A stretch of DNA of 64,000 bases, from NCBI GenBank assembly GCA_030522415.1, contig CM060118.1:27491151-27555150 (forward strand), read 5' to 3'. The translations under genes and the position numbers were made by a program. Shown here piece by piece: positions 1-11,405 of the stretch. The notes beneath the pieces are model-generated. The model made no database searches and was not told the DNA's origin. It saw only the letters and a program-made list of their open reading frames with translations. Within the stretch, counting starts at the first letter, position 1, and the number at the start of each line of letters is the position of its first letter. This stretch comes from Channallabes apus. Lineage: Eukaryota > Chordata > Actinopteri > Siluriformes > Clariidae.

Positions 1-1001
1 TCTTGTGTCTCTCAACTTTCTCTTCACAATATCCCACAGATTCTCTATGGGGTTCAGGTCAGGAGAGTTGGCAGGCCAATTGAGCACAGTAATACCATGG
101 TCAGTAAACCATTTACCAGTGGTTTTGGCACTGTGAGCAGGTGCCAGGTAGTGCTGAAAAATGAAATCTCCATCTCCATAAAGCTTTTCAGCAGATGGAA
201 GCATGAAGTGCTCCAAAATCTCCTGATAGCTAGCTGCATTGACCCTGCCCTTGATAAAACACAGTGGACCAACACCAGCAGCTGACATGGCACCCCAGAC
301 CATCACTGAATGTGGGTACTTGACACTGGACTTCAGGCATTTTGGCATTTCCCTCTCCCCAGTCTTCCTCCAGACTCTGGCACCTTGATTTCCGAATGAC
401 ATGCAAAATTTGCAACCTGTAGCCCATTTCCTGCACACGCCTGTACACGCTGGCTCTGGATGTTTCTACTCCAGACTCAGTCCACTGCTTCCGCAGGTCC
501 CCCAAGGTCTGGAATCGGTCCTTCTCCACAATCTTCCTCAGGGCCCGGCCACCTCTTCTCGTTGTGCAGCGTTTTCTGCCACACTTTTTCCTTCCCACAG
601 ACTTCCCACTGAGGTGCCTTGATACAGCACTCTGGGAACAGCCTATTCGTTCAGAAATTTCTTTCTCTTGCTTGAGGTTTTGAGTAATGAACCAGGCTGG
701 GAGTTTTTAAAAGCCTCAGGAATCTTTTGCAGGTGTTTAGAGTTAATTAGTTGATTCAGATGATTAGGTTAATAGCTCGTTTAGAGAACCTTTTCATGAT
801 ATGATATAATTTTTTGAGATAGGGATTTTGGGTTTTCATGAGCTGTATGCCACAATCATCAATATTAAAACAATAAAAGGCTTGAACTACTTCAGTTTGT
901 GTGTAATGAATCTAAAATATATGAAAGTCTAATGTTTATCAGTACATTACAGAAAATAATGAACTTTATCACAATATGCAATTTTTTTTGAGAAGGACCT
1001 G
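1..1001 (-). mobile_element. Tc1/mariner-type DNA transposon, cut by window edge
   Basis: On the minus strand the sequence encodes pieces of a Tc1-like transposase, a cut-and-paste DDE enzyme. A helix-turn-helix DNA-binding part is readable at about 230-598 and the catalytic part at about 1-290, where the residues LNWPANSPDLNPIENLW carry the third catalytic acid (the E of NPIEN). The two parts sit in different frames, so the gene is broken. The element ends at about 1001 in an end that reads CAGGTCCTTCTC from outside inward on the minus strand, followed by TA (1002-1003), as expected for Tc1 target sites. The left end is outside the window. Non-coding terminal sequence fills about 700-1001. 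Confidence 0.85.
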
Positions 1002-1003
1002 TA

Positions 1004-2127
1004 GTACTACAAGCTGTTCATAAAGTTTTTAATGTAATTGTAGTATTTTTGTAATGTAGTATTTTTGTAATGTATTGGTTAAACAAGACCAAAAAAAGTT
1101 ACAGAATTAGTCATTTGGAATGTTTTGAACTGACAGTTGTTTTACTGTAGTTTTACTAAAAATGCATTAAAACTAAAGACACATTCCCTGATAAGGACAA
1201 ATATGGTTCATAAAACACCACAATAAGGACGAGGAGGAGTACAGTTTAGTAACCTTTGAAGTGTCACTAATTTAGTAAACAGACACAATTTTAGTCAATA
1301 AATCATTTATTTAGTTCCAAATGTGGAGGCAGAGCTGCTCCGTTTAAGAGCTTGTCTTAACACAACCTATGAAACCTGAACAGAATGTATAGAGAATGTG
1401 GGCGGCTTGATCTAAGGGCTAAAATTTATCTATCTACAACATTACCTAACTGTAAACCACTTAGAGTTATATTAGAGCAATGTGTACAGTTTAATAAGAA
1501 TGAGGTGGGCCAAACGATTACACATCCACACACATTTTATTTTGACTGGACAGTGTGCGCTTAGTCAATCTACTGTTTAATTTGTCATTTAAAGGAAGTT
1601 TCTGGTCGTGAAATGGAAAATATGGTGATAAATATTTCACCTCATTTAAGTTAATTAAACTCACATCTATATTTCTTATGTGCATTCTGAATAACTGCTG
1701 ATTATGTGTTATGTCAGAGAAGTGAACTGAAAATCCCAAAGGGACATCAAATCTTCATTTAATAAGTCACATTTCACTGTGTAATCTGACACAACAGTTG
1801 CTGCATGAAACTACAGTCTGGGCTAGAAAAACCTAGATCAGCCTATCCTTGCTTTCTTCATATCATTGATGGTGTTGTTTTGTTTGCTCCTTGCTAGGCT
1901 ATTTATAGCAGCTGCCCCTGTAGCGCCTCAGTATAAAAAGAACATTTTGTTTGACTAAACTGAGCAATAATTAATTAAAGTATTTGAAAGAATTTAACAC
2001 TTCTTTAAATTAAAAAAATTAAAGGCTAAATTCATGAGATATGAGATATGATAATATATTTATGGACAGAATTTAGATGGATACATTTATTCAGTGTATG
2101 TTATAATTACAAAAAACAATTCAAGTC
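1004..2127. other. Unassigned AT-rich intergenic sequence
   Basis: No coding pattern, RNA gene or recognisable repeat was seen. A 17-bp duplication (gtagtatttttgtaat, twice at about 1039-1072) is the only internal structure noted. Confidence 0.5.
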
Positions 2128-2282
2128 GACATGGTGGCATAGAGGTAAGCACTGTGGCCACGCACCTCTTGGGTCAAAGGTTCAATCCCCACCTTGGGTC
2201 TGTGTGCAAAGAATTTGCATGGTCTGCCAGCACTTGGTGGATTTCCTCCAGGTACTCCAATTCCCTCTCACAGTCCAAAGAA
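2128..2282 (+). repeat. Diverged tRNA-headed SINE (family A), 5' part
   Basis: The stretch matches the head and core of the SINE family seen intact at 33698, 24132 and 40261: a tRNA-like A-box region (tagaggtaagcactg), a B-box relic (ggttcaatcccc), then the conserved core that reads ttgcatggtctgcc and cctccaggtactcc. It is diverged and lacks the 3' part. Confidence 0.75.
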
Positions 2283-2630
2283 AAATTACTTGTTGAATGA
2301 ACATAATTAAATTATGGAAAGAATTTCCACCTGATGTAATGGCTTTCTTTCAGCATTAAGTAATTTTGTTGGCCCAACTTAATGTTCTTAGGTTCAGTCA
2401 AATTAATTTTATTAGGTTCATTTAACTTATTTACTACAGCTGCGTCCAACATAATTTAATACTGTTAACATAAATGAATAGCGTTGGTACAACAAATTTT
2501 TCTGTTGTATATTAAGTTGATCCAACTCAAATAAATTTTTATTTCAAGCCCTGGTCAACAGAATTCTGTGAAGGAAGGAAGGAAGCATAAGACAAACAGG
2601 ATAAAACTGAGATTTTTATTTTACACCAGC
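2283..2630. other. AT-rich sequence, possible MITE remnant
   Basis: No gene. Several copies of short words such as ttggcccaactt and ttgatccaactc give it the look of a small non-autonomous transposon, but no paired ends could be fixed. Confidence 0.3.
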
Positions 2631-2639
2631 AGCAACTTA

Positions 2640-3204
2640 CAAATGGAATGCAACCACGGGGGGAGGGGGGGCAGGGCCCAGGTTAACAACGACCGCCACA
2701 CTGGTGCTGTTGACCTACTGGGTACCGGTGGAAATTGGACTACTGTTGGTCGAAGAGGAGGAAGGCGTGTTCGAAAGCAGAGAGAGAGAGAGAGGAAAGG
2801 GAAGAGTTTAGGAGTCACAGTAGGGACTTTGAATGTTGGGACCATGACAGGGAAAGGAAGAGAGTTGGTTGATAAGATGCAGAGAAGGAAGGTGGATATA
2901 CTGTGTGTCCAGGAGACCAGGTGGAAAGGTAGCAAGGCCAGAAGCTTAGGATCAGGGTTCAAGTTGTTTTACCATGGTGTGGATAGGAAAAGAAATGGAG
3001 TAGGAGCTTTTCTGAAAGAAGAGTTTGTAAGGAATGTTCTAGAGGTGAAGAGAGTATCAGAAATGGTGATGAGTCTGAAGCTGGAAATTGAAGGGGTGAT
3101 GTTCAATGTTGTTAGTGGTTATGCCCCACAGGTAGGATGTGAGTTAGAAGAGAAGGAGAAATTCTGGAGTGAGTTAGATGAAGTGATGCAGAGCATCAAG
3201 GATT
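2640..3204 (+). pseudogene. LINE endonuclease domain (fragment)
   Basis: The reading frame encodes the start of an exonuclease-endonuclease-phosphatase fold: GTLNVGTM, then VDILCVQETRWKG with the metal-binding QE, then FNVVSGYAPQ. This is the target-nicking domain of the LINE. The part with the later catalytic residues (the D-H end) is missing because the LTR insertion and an associated deletion remove it. About 55 residues upstream form a basic, G-rich leader typical of the start of this element. Confidence 0.8.
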
Positions 3205-3801
3205 TGTTTGTGCCTATGTACTTTATATGTGTATTGGTTCCCGCTCTCAAACTCTCACGAGACTGGTCAGCACGGGAAAAAGGTGACGCATGTGGTCACA
3301 TGACCCGGAAATAAAAGCCGGTCCGGAACAGCACTCCCAACAGAGTTAGGAGTTCAGCGCGCTGTTTCATGTTTATTATTTCGGAGATTTAAGGAGACCG
3401 AAGGAGACTGTGCCTTGCGGGATTTCCACTCTGTTTGCATTATTGTCGACTGGACTGCTTCTTTACAGTTCTCACTCTCCGTCATCGGCCTCAAGGATGT
3501 TTACCATCTTTTCCGGTGATACCGATCATACACTTCATACACTCATACAGTAACCTGGACTTTGGACATTTTACACATTCACACTCACTCTGTTTTCGAT
3601 TGTAAATATTGTTTTCTTTATCGTTTTTCTGGGTTGGTGCACCTTTTTGTTTCATTTTTTGTATAATACACTTTTGGTTTGGTTAACTTAGTAGTTGTTT
3701 TGTTATTCTTGCTCACTGGTTGTTAAAGCACTTAGGCACAAAGATAAAGAGCTCTCTTTTAGTGAAACATAGGTTAAATATAGTTTTATCTGAGCGTTAC
3801 A
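3205..3801 (+). repeat. LTR of an LTR retrotransposon inserted in the LINE
   Basis: About 597 bp begin with TGTTTG and end with GTTACA, so the ends are the usual TG...CA. A TATA-like aataaaagccgg lies at about 3311. The segment interrupts the LINE endonuclease frame right after the residues DEVMQSI and is followed at once by a primer-binding site, which identifies it as the 5' LTR. No second LTR copy is present in the window. Confidence 0.75.
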
Positions 3802-3804
3802 TAT

Positions 3805-3824
3805 TGGTGGCCCGTACGGGGATC
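3805..3824 (+). other. Primer-binding site complementary to tRNA-Ile
   Basis: The 20 bases tggtggcccgtacggggatc are the exact complement of the 3' end, including CCA, of vertebrate nuclear tRNA-Ile(AAU) as I recall that tRNA. They lie three bases after the LTR end, the normal place for the minus-strand primer site of a retrotransposon. Confidence 0.8.
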
Positions 3825-3985
3825 TTATTTTTCGTGTGTCATGGGTGTTTTAAGACTAATGAGCAGGATAAAGGTCAATGCTAGTTTGGTAAATATGGCC
3901 GACTCAGGCAGGCTGGAATACGTACATAAAACAGGGAGGGCTGTAGATTTTTCAGTAGGCCCTTCAACAACATCTTTAAGTCAGG
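3825..3985 (+). mobile_element. LTR-retrotransposon leader and possible start of gag
   Basis: After the primer-binding site an open frame begins at 3841 (MGVLRLMSRIKVNAS) and runs until LINE sequence resumes at about 3985. It could be the first codons of gag, but nothing in it identifies a family. The rest of this retrotransposon, its second LTR and the middle of the host LINE are all absent, so a deletion joined the two elements here. Confidence 0.45.
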
Positions 3986-5829
3986 AGGTCAGGAGGTGCT
4001 TTCAGTTGACTGGACAACTACAGCCAATGTGATCAGGGAGACAGGTAGGAGGGTTCTTGGTGTATCATCAGGTAAGGGAAAAGTGGACAAGGAGACTTGG
4101 TGCTGGAATGAGGAAGTCCAGGAGTGTATACAGGGAAAGAGGCTAGCTAAGAAGAAGTGGGACACTGAGAGGACTGAAGAGAGTAGACAGGAGTACAGGG
4201 AGATGCAGCGTAAAGTGAAGATAGAGGTGGCAAAGGTCAAACAAAGAGCATATGAGGACTTGTATGCTAGGCTAGACAGTAAGGAGGGAGAGGTGGATCT
4301 GTACAGGTTAGCGAGGCAGAGAGATAGAGATGGGAAGGATGTGCAACAGGTTAGAGTGATTAAAAATCTAGAAGGGCGTTGAAGAGGAGGAAGAGTGGAA
4401 AGGCAGTTGGTCCTGATGACATACCTGTGGAGGTGTGGAAGTGCTTAGGAGAGGTGACAGTAGAGTTTCTGACTAGTTTGTTTAACAAGATCTTGGAGAG
4501 TGAGAGGATTCCAGAGGAATGGAGGAGAAGTGTATTGGTTCTGTTTTTTAAGAACAAGGGAGATGTGCAAAGCTGTGGCAATTACAGAGGTATAAAGCTA
4601 TATATATATATACAGAGGTATAAATGAGCCATACAATGAAGCTGTGGGAAAGAGTAGTGGAAGCTAGGTTAAGAGCAGAGGTGAGCATTTGTGAGCAGCA
4701 ATATGGTTTTATGCCTAGAAAGAGTACATCAGATGCAGTATTTGCTTTGAGGATGCTGGTGGAGAAGTACAGAGAAGGTAATAAAGAGTTGCATTGTGTC
4801 TTTGTAGATTTAGAGAAAGCATATGACAAGGTGCCGAGAGAGGAGCTGTGGTGTTGCATGAGGGAGTCTGGAGTGGCAGAGAAGTATGTTAAAGTGGTAC
4901 AGGACATGTACGAGAGTGCTAAGACAGTGGTAAGATGTTCTGTAGGTGTGACAGAAGAGTTCAAGGTGAAAGTGGGTCTGCATCAAGGATCGGCTCTAAG
5001 CCCCTTTTTGTTTGCTCTGGTGATGGACAGGATGACAGAGGAGGTAAGACAGGAGTCTCCATGGACTATGATGTTTGCAGATGACATTGTGCTTTGTAGC
5101 GAGAGCAGGGAGCAGGTGGAGGAAAATTTGGAGAGGTGGAGGTATGCTCTGGAAAGCAGAGGAATAAAGGTTAGCCACAGCGAGATGGAATACATGTGTG
5201 TAAATGAGAGGGATCCAAGAGGAACAGTGAGGCTTTAGGGAGCAGAGGTATAGAAGGTGCAGGATATTAAGTACTTAGGGTCAATGGTCCAGAGCAATGG
5301 AGACTGTGGAAAGGAGGTGAAGAGGCAGGTACAGGCAGGTTGGAATGGGTGGAGAAAAGTGTCAGGTGTGTTGTGCAATAAAAGAGTACCAGTGAGAATG
5401 AAAGGAAAGGTGTACAGGACAGTGGTGAGACCAGCGATGCTCTACGGCTTAGAGACAGTGGCCATGAAGAAAAGACAGGAGACAGAGCTAGAGGTAGCAG
5501 AGCTGAAGATGTTGAGGTTCTCTTTGGGAGTGACAAGGATGGATAGGATCAAGAATGAGTTCATCAGAGGGACAACCCATGTTAAATGTTTTGGAGATAA
5601 AGTCAGAGAGACCAGATTGAGGTGGTTTGGACATGTTCAGAGGAGAGATTGTGAGCATATCAGTAGAAGGATGCTGAGGTTGGAACTGCCAGGCAGGAGG
5701 TCTAGAGGAAGACCAAAGAGGAGATTTATGGATGCAGTGAGAGAGGACATGAAGTTAGTTGGTGTGAGAGAAGAGGATGCAGAGGGTAGGGTTAGATGGA
5801 GGCAGATGATTCGCTGTGGCGACCCTTGA
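3986..5829 (+). pseudogene. LINE reverse transcriptase and C-terminal region (broken)
   Basis: Three successive frames (about 3996-4382, 4379-5238 and 5257-5829) cover the reverse transcriptase of the LINE. Visible motifs are SGKAVGPDDIPVEVWK, NYRGIK, QYGFMPRKST, HCVFVDLEKAYDKVPRE, GLHQGSALSPFLFA and the catalytic FADD (MMFADDIVLCSES). The C-terminal part has LRWFGHVQRR and GRPKRRFMD, typical of this family. A 28-bp insertion of tatata repeats, flanked by a 13-bp duplication acagaggtataaa (4584-4596 and 4612-4624), breaks the frame between NYRGIKL and MSHTMKLWERVVEARL. A stop at about 5236 and a shift near 4380 add to the damage. Confidence 0.85.
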
Positions 5830-5874
5830 AAGGGAACAGCCGAAAGACAAAGAAGGAGGAGCAACTTACAAATG

Positions 5875-6393
5875 AGGTCTCAATTTGAAAAGATGTACAA
5901 AACATAAAACACCATAAATAAGTATTAATCATAGAAAAAAAAAATTAAACACAGACAGAAACGTTTTATACTTTAACTGTACGTTATGACTTGACATAAA
6001 ATTCATAAAATACTTAAATATGACCGGTATATGGTTGGTCTGGAAACTCCTCAAGGTCAGATGTAGACAGGACACTTTTCAGTCACAAACTCCTGTGAAA
6101 AAATACAGAGATAGATATCCAATTAAAATTCATGATTCTTAATTTAGCAAATAAACAATATTTATACTTTGTTCCTCTCGTTTCATAACTCATGAGAACA
6201 GACCGAAACCAGAACCAACCGCAGATTAAGCACGCGCATATAACCGTCGGTATATTAAGTGTGATTAGCTTAAAAGAAATAGCTTAAACCAAAATAAAAT
6301 GACTAAACATCGCTAAACAGCAGGTGACATTTTTGTTCAGTATTTCGTTTCTATTTAGAAAGATGGGAATTAATTCCTGCTTAGCTTTTCCAC
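5875..6393. other. Unassigned intergenic sequence
   Basis: No coding pattern or recognisable repeat was found between the two LINE insertions. Confidence 0.4.
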
Positions 6394-7932
6394 AATTCAA
6401 TTCAATTTTATTTATATAGCGGTTTTAATAATGGTCATTGTCTCAAAGCAGCTTCACAAAATGACAGATAAAGAAAATAGTTGGAACTGTGTATGTGTGA
6501 GAAAAATGTGTCTAGATAATAATGAGATGAATGAAATGTCTCTGATGAGCAAGCCAAGGGTGACGGTGACAGTGGCAAGGAAAAACTCCCTGAAATGGCA
6601 AAAGGAAGGAACCTTGAGAGGAACCAGACTCAACAGGGAACTCATCCTCATTTGGGTGATAACAGATAGAAATTATATAACATCATGTGTGTTGTGCAGG
6701 TGAAAGTTCAATATGACAGAAGTTCTTTAACATGAGGACCCGTTCAACATAGGGATGAGTCAGTAGGTGCAGAGGGCAGATGAGGTCTGGATCACTGGAA
6801 GCACAAGAGCAGCATGTGTAGCTCCAACCATCATAAAGCAGAATCCAGCTGGAGTTGGTCCTTCTCTGGATGCCTCAGAAACCTCGCAGGATCGGCCTTT
6901 ATCTACTGAAGCTGGCACAATCTCCCGATGCCTCGGGATGGGTAGAAAAATACAGAACAAATGGAGAGAATTAGCGCAGTTGCCATTCAGGATAGATGTC
7001 CTGGAGTATGAGGTTATGGGATGAGTTACGTGTATGCCAGATTAAAGAGATGCGTCTTGAGTCTACTTTTGAACTGGGAAACTGTGTTTGCTCCCTGAAC
7101 ACTGTCTGGAAGGCTATTCCAAAGCTTTGGAGCTAAATATGAAAATGCCCTACCCCCTTTTGTAGATTTAGAAATTCTGGGAACTACCAGAAGTCCTGAG
7201 TTTTGTAATCTTAAGGAGCGTGGTGGATTGTAGCGTATCAGAAGACTGGTATGTGGGAGCTACACCATTTAAAGCCTGTATGTACTGTAAGTAATACTAT
7301 TTTGTAATTAATTCTAAACTGAACAGGTAGCCAGTGCAGGGATGATAATATTGGGGTTATATGATCATATTTTCTTGATCTAGTGAGAACCCTGGCGGCT
7401 GCATTTTGGACTAACTGAAGCTTGTTTATTGAGGCTGGAGGACAACCACCTAGTAATGCATTACAATCGTCCAGTCTGGAGGTCATGAATGCATGAACTA
7501 GCTTTTCTGCATCAGATACGGATAAGATGCTCCTACGTTTGGCAATATTTCTAAGATGGAAAAAGGCTATTTTTGTGATATTTGAACTGTGATTTTCAAA
7601 GGACAAGTTACTGTCTAATATTACGCCCAGGTCTTTCACTGTCAAGCTGGTAGTAACAGTACATCCTTCTAAACGCAGGCTGAATTGTGAAAGCTATTGT
7701 GTGCTGGTTTTTGGGCCGATAAGTAATATCTCCGTCTTATCTGAATTTAGTAAAAAAAGTTACTGGTCATCCAATCTTTTATGTTCTGGACACACTCAGT
7801 TAATCTAGACAACTTAGGTATTTCGTCTGGTTTTGTTGAGATACAGTATATAATTGGGTATCATCAGCATAGCAATGGAAACTAATCCCATGTCTTCTAA
7901 TGATGTTACCCAAGGGAAGCATGTATATTGAG

Positions 7933-8131
7933 GCCAGGGGTAGCTCAGTGGTTAAGGCGTTGGACTACGGTTCAGAAGATCCCAGGTTCAAACCCCACAA
8001 CCACCAAGTTGCCACTGTTGGGCCCTTGAGCAAGGCCCTTAACCCTAAACTGCTCAGATGTGTAATGAGACAAAAATGTAAGTCGCTCTGGATAAGAGCG
8101 TCTGCCAAATGCCTAAATGTAAATGTAAATG
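7933..8131 (+). repeat. tRNA-headed SINE (family B), complete, nested in the L2-type LINE
   Basis: The head has an RNA polymerase III A box (tagctcagtggttaagg) and B box (ggttcaaacccc). The body has gccactgttgggcccttgag, and the 3' end reads gtaagtcgctctggataaga, then tctgccaaatgcc and a taaatg-repeat tail. It splits the LINE frame just before the YADD motif; tattgagg flanks both sides as a short target duplication. Confidence 0.88.
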
Positions 8132-8165
8132 TATTGAGGACAGCAGAGGACCTAAAACTGACCCA

Positions 8166-8254
8166 TGTGGGCGAACTGGGCGAACTGGGCAGCCGTCCAA
8201 GGAGGGAGTCTCGCCCGGGGAGCAATTCAGTGTAGAACCGCCTCTGCTTGTGGA
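8166..8254. other. GC-rich insertion inside LINE reverse transcriptase
   Basis: On the minus strand the LINE coding text runs to the residues of the RT core GVPQ, is interrupted by about 80-90 GC-rich bases containing gggcgaact twice, then resumes at GSVLGPLL. Its origin is not known to me. Confidence 0.55.
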
Positions 8255-8482
8255 ACCCCATATTTCACGGGCATTACACCATATGTGTAATGTGCATACT
8301 CCATTCAGATCTACAAAATGGTATCGATCAGACAGGTTTGATCTAAACCATTTTAATGTCTGTCCCTGAATACCTATATGATTTTGTACGCGATCTATGA
8401 GAATATTATGATCTACAGTCTCGAATGCAGCACTAAGATCAAGTAAGACTACTATTGAGACGCAGCCTTGGTTTGAAGCTAA

Positions 8483-8905
8483 AGAAAAAAAAACCCGCCA
8501 AACGTTTGTCTTCTCAACAGACTGTGTTCTCTTCTCACGATATCTTCTCGCGATGCTTGCTCTGATATTTCCGGTTTTCATAGTGACAAGATCTCTTTGG
8601 TTTGTCTCAACATGATTGAATCTAATACATGTTAACTTGTTGAATTTCATGCAAATACAACATAATTTATTCATGTTTATCTTGGAAACTTGAAATTATT
8701 ATGTACAAAACACATATTACATTTTAATACATGTAACAGGTAGCCAGGTTAATTTTTTGAGTGAGTAGGGTAAATGGTGTTCCCCCCCAAAATTAGCTAT
8801 AGTGAATTGAATGAATTTTAAAAAATGACTCACACTCCATTACTTATTCTTTATTTGGCTTATCTTGTTCAGGGTTGCAAGAGGCCTGGGGCTTACCATA
8901 GCTTA
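8483..8905. other. Unassigned sequence between LINE copies
   Basis: AT-rich, no gene or repeat recognised. Confidence 0.35.
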
Positions 8906-9003
8906 TTCAATTCAATTCAATTCAATTCAATTTTATTTATATAGCGCTTTTAACAATGGTCATTGTCTCAAAGCAGCTTCACAAAAAGAAATTTAACAAA
9001 AAA

Positions 9004-9037
<34 letters not shown>

Positions 9038-9345
9038 TATATTATATATAGAATAATTATATATAAAATAATAAATAAATAGATAAAATTATAATAGAAA
9101 ATAAATAAATAAAAACAAATAATAATAATAATTATAGAAAAGAAAATAATTGGAGGTGTGGATGTGTGAGAAAAATGTGCAGATAATAATGAGACGAATG
9201 AATGAAATCTCTCTGATGAGCAAGCCAAGGGTGACGGCGACGGTGGCAAGGAAAAACTCCCTGAGATGGCATTAGGAAGAAACCTTGAGAGGAACCAGAC
9301 TCAACAGGGAACCCATCCTCATTGGGATTTATCCTCATGATAAAT
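8906..9345 (-). repeat. L2-type LINE 3' tail, second copy
   Basis: The gaatt-repeat tail and tttatatagcgcttttaac (8906-8960), then the block ggcaaggaaaaactccctga and gagaggaaccagactcaac, repeat the end of the 6394-8482 element in the same orientation. A poly(A)/(TA)n tract at 8997-9044 interrupts it. Confidence 0.8.
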
Positions 9346-9883
9346 CATATGCTGTCAAAATGCATATGCACACATTTGTGACCTTTTAAAATAAACATTG
9401 TACTCATCATGGTGAAATTTTAGTGTCTAAATTGAGTGTTGTTCATTAACAAGCAAAATATTTTATTTTCCAGTATGAGACGACTCCCTTGCAGCCAGTA
9501 ATAGGTTATATGACGGGGGTGTCATACTGGTTCTGATAACCAATGTGTGTGCATACTATCATTCCAAGCAGAAGCCATGTCTGTTTAAATATAGATTAAG
9601 CTCATTTTTTTATTATTATACAGTATAAATGTGTGATCACTAAATTCATTATCTCATATACAGTAGATTTCTGTTGTGTTTAAATCAATATCTAAACTTA
9701 TGTATCAGTTTTAAGTTTACAGTAGCTAATCTCCCACTGCTACGTCACCTAAGTACATTTAGACCTGAAACGTTTTTTCTCATTACTTAGTGCTCAATTA
9801 AACCTATATGTTCATATTATTTTGATGAGCACAATGATGCATTTTGACAAATGTTGTACCTCAATCTATTTTGTCATCAAGTA
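9346..9883. other. Unassigned sequence
   Basis: No gene or repeat recognised in this AT-rich stretch. Confidence 0.35.
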
Positions 9884-10355
9884 ACCTGCAAAAGTTTGGA
9901 GACACCTTCTAATCCCATGGATTAGAAAACCAATTCTTGACTTTTTGTTTTTTTTTGTTCTACCTAGTATAACAATGGTTGATATTATACTAATGCTCTG
10001 TAAAGACCCCATAATGCCTCTAATTTGGGGTGTTGTAAATTGGTGATTTTTTAGGCTGGTAGCGCTAAATGAACTTCTCTACAGCAGTGGTAATTTTTGG
10101 CCATGCTTTCCTGGAATGGTCTTCTTGAGAGCCAGTTTTATCATGGTGCTTGATGGGTTTTACAAATGCACTTAACAATGCAGTTCTTATTAAAACTGCA
10201 TATGATACTGTATAATAAAATACTGACTGTTGTTGTTGATACGCAATTGCCTAATGTCACATATGTTGTTTCGTTTTTTTTTTTTTAATCCAGCATTGTT
10301 CTAGATTGTAGAAAAGAAATCCAAAATTGCATCCAAACTTTTGACTGGTACTAGT
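9884..10355 (-). mobile_element. Tc1-derived MITE (same family as 18210 and 19209), inverted copy
   Basis: The ends read acctgcaaaagtttgg and ccaaacttttgactggta, an imperfect inverted pair like that of the copies at 18210 and 19209. Internal words such as gaccattccaggaaagcatg (minus strand) match the same positions in those copies, in opposite orientation. No intact transposase remains. Confidence 0.75.
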
Positions 10356-10411
10356 GTTTTTGTGAGATGCATTGGCCTCTAAATAAATAAATAAAAAGTG
10401 TAGTATAACTT

Positions 10412-10542
10412 GCCCTGCGATGGATTGGCACCCTGTCCAGGGTGTACCCCGCCTAGTGCCCGAAGTCTCCTGGGATAGGCTCCAGGTCCCCCGCGACCCT
10501 GAACACAGGATTAAGCGGTATAGAAAATTAATGAATGAATGT
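10412..10542 (+). repeat. SINE family A, 3' fragment
   Basis: It holds only the 3' third of family A: ccctgcgatggattggcacc, the block gtgtaccccgcctagtgccc, and ttaagcggtatag with a gaat-repeat tail. Confidence 0.9.
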
Positions 10543-10872
10543 AGTTTAAACTTTTCCGTCCACATTTCTAAAACTTATTTTTCAGAATTTTGGATCTATA
10601 AATGACTAATTTCATATCACATTAGCCTGCATTATGCAGTGTACATGTAAAAAATTATTTTATAATGGTGGCCTCCAAATAACTATTTAATTATCCAGTA
10701 TGAGTGATCAGTGTCAGTGCTCAAATGTTAAAGGATATTTTGAATGCTTAGACTGCAGATGTGCTGTAATTAGCTCCATGCTAAATGAAAGACTGGGAAC
10801 AGGTGAGTATAGCCGTCTGTTTTCAGAGATATAGTACAGTAAAATATGGTGTGAAAAGCGGAACTTTGCCAA

Positions 10873-10935
<63 letters not shown>

Positions 10936-11330
10936 CACACTTGCAAAAACTTTAATTGCTTTCACTGCTTATGAACTAGCAGACAGTTGGTGTTTGTAAC
11001 AAGCCAATTGCACCTGGTGGCAAAAACAACTGGCTAGTCCTGCTGCTGAGACCTGCATGCACCAGCTGCCTCTTAGAACCTACAGACTGCGGCTGGGGCT
11101 TTAGAAATCTGTAATATGATCTAATATAAATAAATCTGAAATTAATTAAAAGTAATTAACCATGAATTGAAGAAAAGTGTACTTTTTAAAAAAAAATTCA
11201 TCAGAAACAGCTGCTTCTGAGGGCCACGGTATTCATTCGTCATTATATTAAAAGTAAAAAGAACCAGTCCTCACTTTGTGTCTGTAGTAGGAAATAATGC
11301 TGCAGGATTGTTTATTATGTTTTCTACATG
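10543..11330. other. Unassigned sequence with a (CA)n tract
   Basis: A (CA)n microsatellite lies at 10875-10940. The missing first exon of the sfxn5 relic would be expected in or left of this stretch, but I could not find it. Confidence 0.45.
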
Positions 11331-11405
11331 TCCCCGGGGTCCTTTTATAGTAGTTTAAGACATTTCCTGGATGTGATTGACCCTCGCACACTCTTTGTGT
11401 TTGAG
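11331..11405 (+). pseudogene. sfxn5: sfxn5 relic exon (RHFLDVIDPRTLFV)
   Basis: The frame reads GSFYSSLRHFLDVIDPRTLFVFE and is followed by a good donor (GAG|GTATGT). It matches the first conserved block of sideroflexins. The usual acceptor AG is absent upstream, and the normally conserved GRF before RHFLD is changed to SSL. Confidence 0.85.

Larger units (their letters stand above)
2646..5859 (+). mobile_element. RTE-like non-LTR retrotransposon (LINE), with target-site duplication
   Basis: A LINE with an apurinic endonuclease followed by a reverse transcriptase. It is flanked by a 15-bp direct repeat, agcaacttacaaatg, at 2631-2645 and 5860-5874, which fixes both ends and shows insertion by target-primed reverse transcription. 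The 3' end is the short motif cgctgtggcgacccttg followed by an agccgaaagacaaagaagg tail rather than poly(A). The middle is replaced by the 5' end of an LTR retrotransposon (3205-3985). The coding region is broken by frameshifts and stops, so the copy is dead. The RTE assignment rests on domain order and on the short non-poly(A) tail; the exact family name was not checked. Confidence 0.88.
6394..8482 (-). mobile_element. L2/CR1-type LINE, 5'-truncated and decayed
   Basis: Read on the minus strand, this is the 3' two thirds of an L2-like LINE. The reverse transcriptase shows VLLDLSAAFETVDHN (about 8370-8440), the catalytic YADDTQLY (about 7850-7880) and, at 7238-7645, the C-terminal block LVHAFMTSRLDDCNALLGG, KLQLVQNAAARVLT and ILSSLHWLPV. 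The 3' end has the gaatt repeats and tttatttatatagcg found in other copies at 8906 and 35800. The frame is broken by shifts, by a SINE at 7933-8131 and by a GC-rich insertion at about 8166-8254. Confidence 0.85.

Noticed and set aside
1518..1739. Short open frame in the unassigned 1-2 kb stretch
   Set aside because: No domain, no repeat match and no splice context; length is expected by chance in AT-rich DNA.
2646..5859. A functional endonuclease-reverse transcriptase host gene
   Set aside because: Target-site duplication and frameshifts show a dead LINE insertion.
7942..8000. Functional tRNA genes at SINE heads (also at 24140, 33710, 40270, 46600)
   Set aside because: A and B boxes are present, but each is joined to a SINE body and the cloverleaf arms do not pair well.
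10714..10965. Long C/V-alternating open frames (also at 14829-15041, 21546-21884, 25679-25939)
   Set aside because: They are translations of CA or TG microsatellites.
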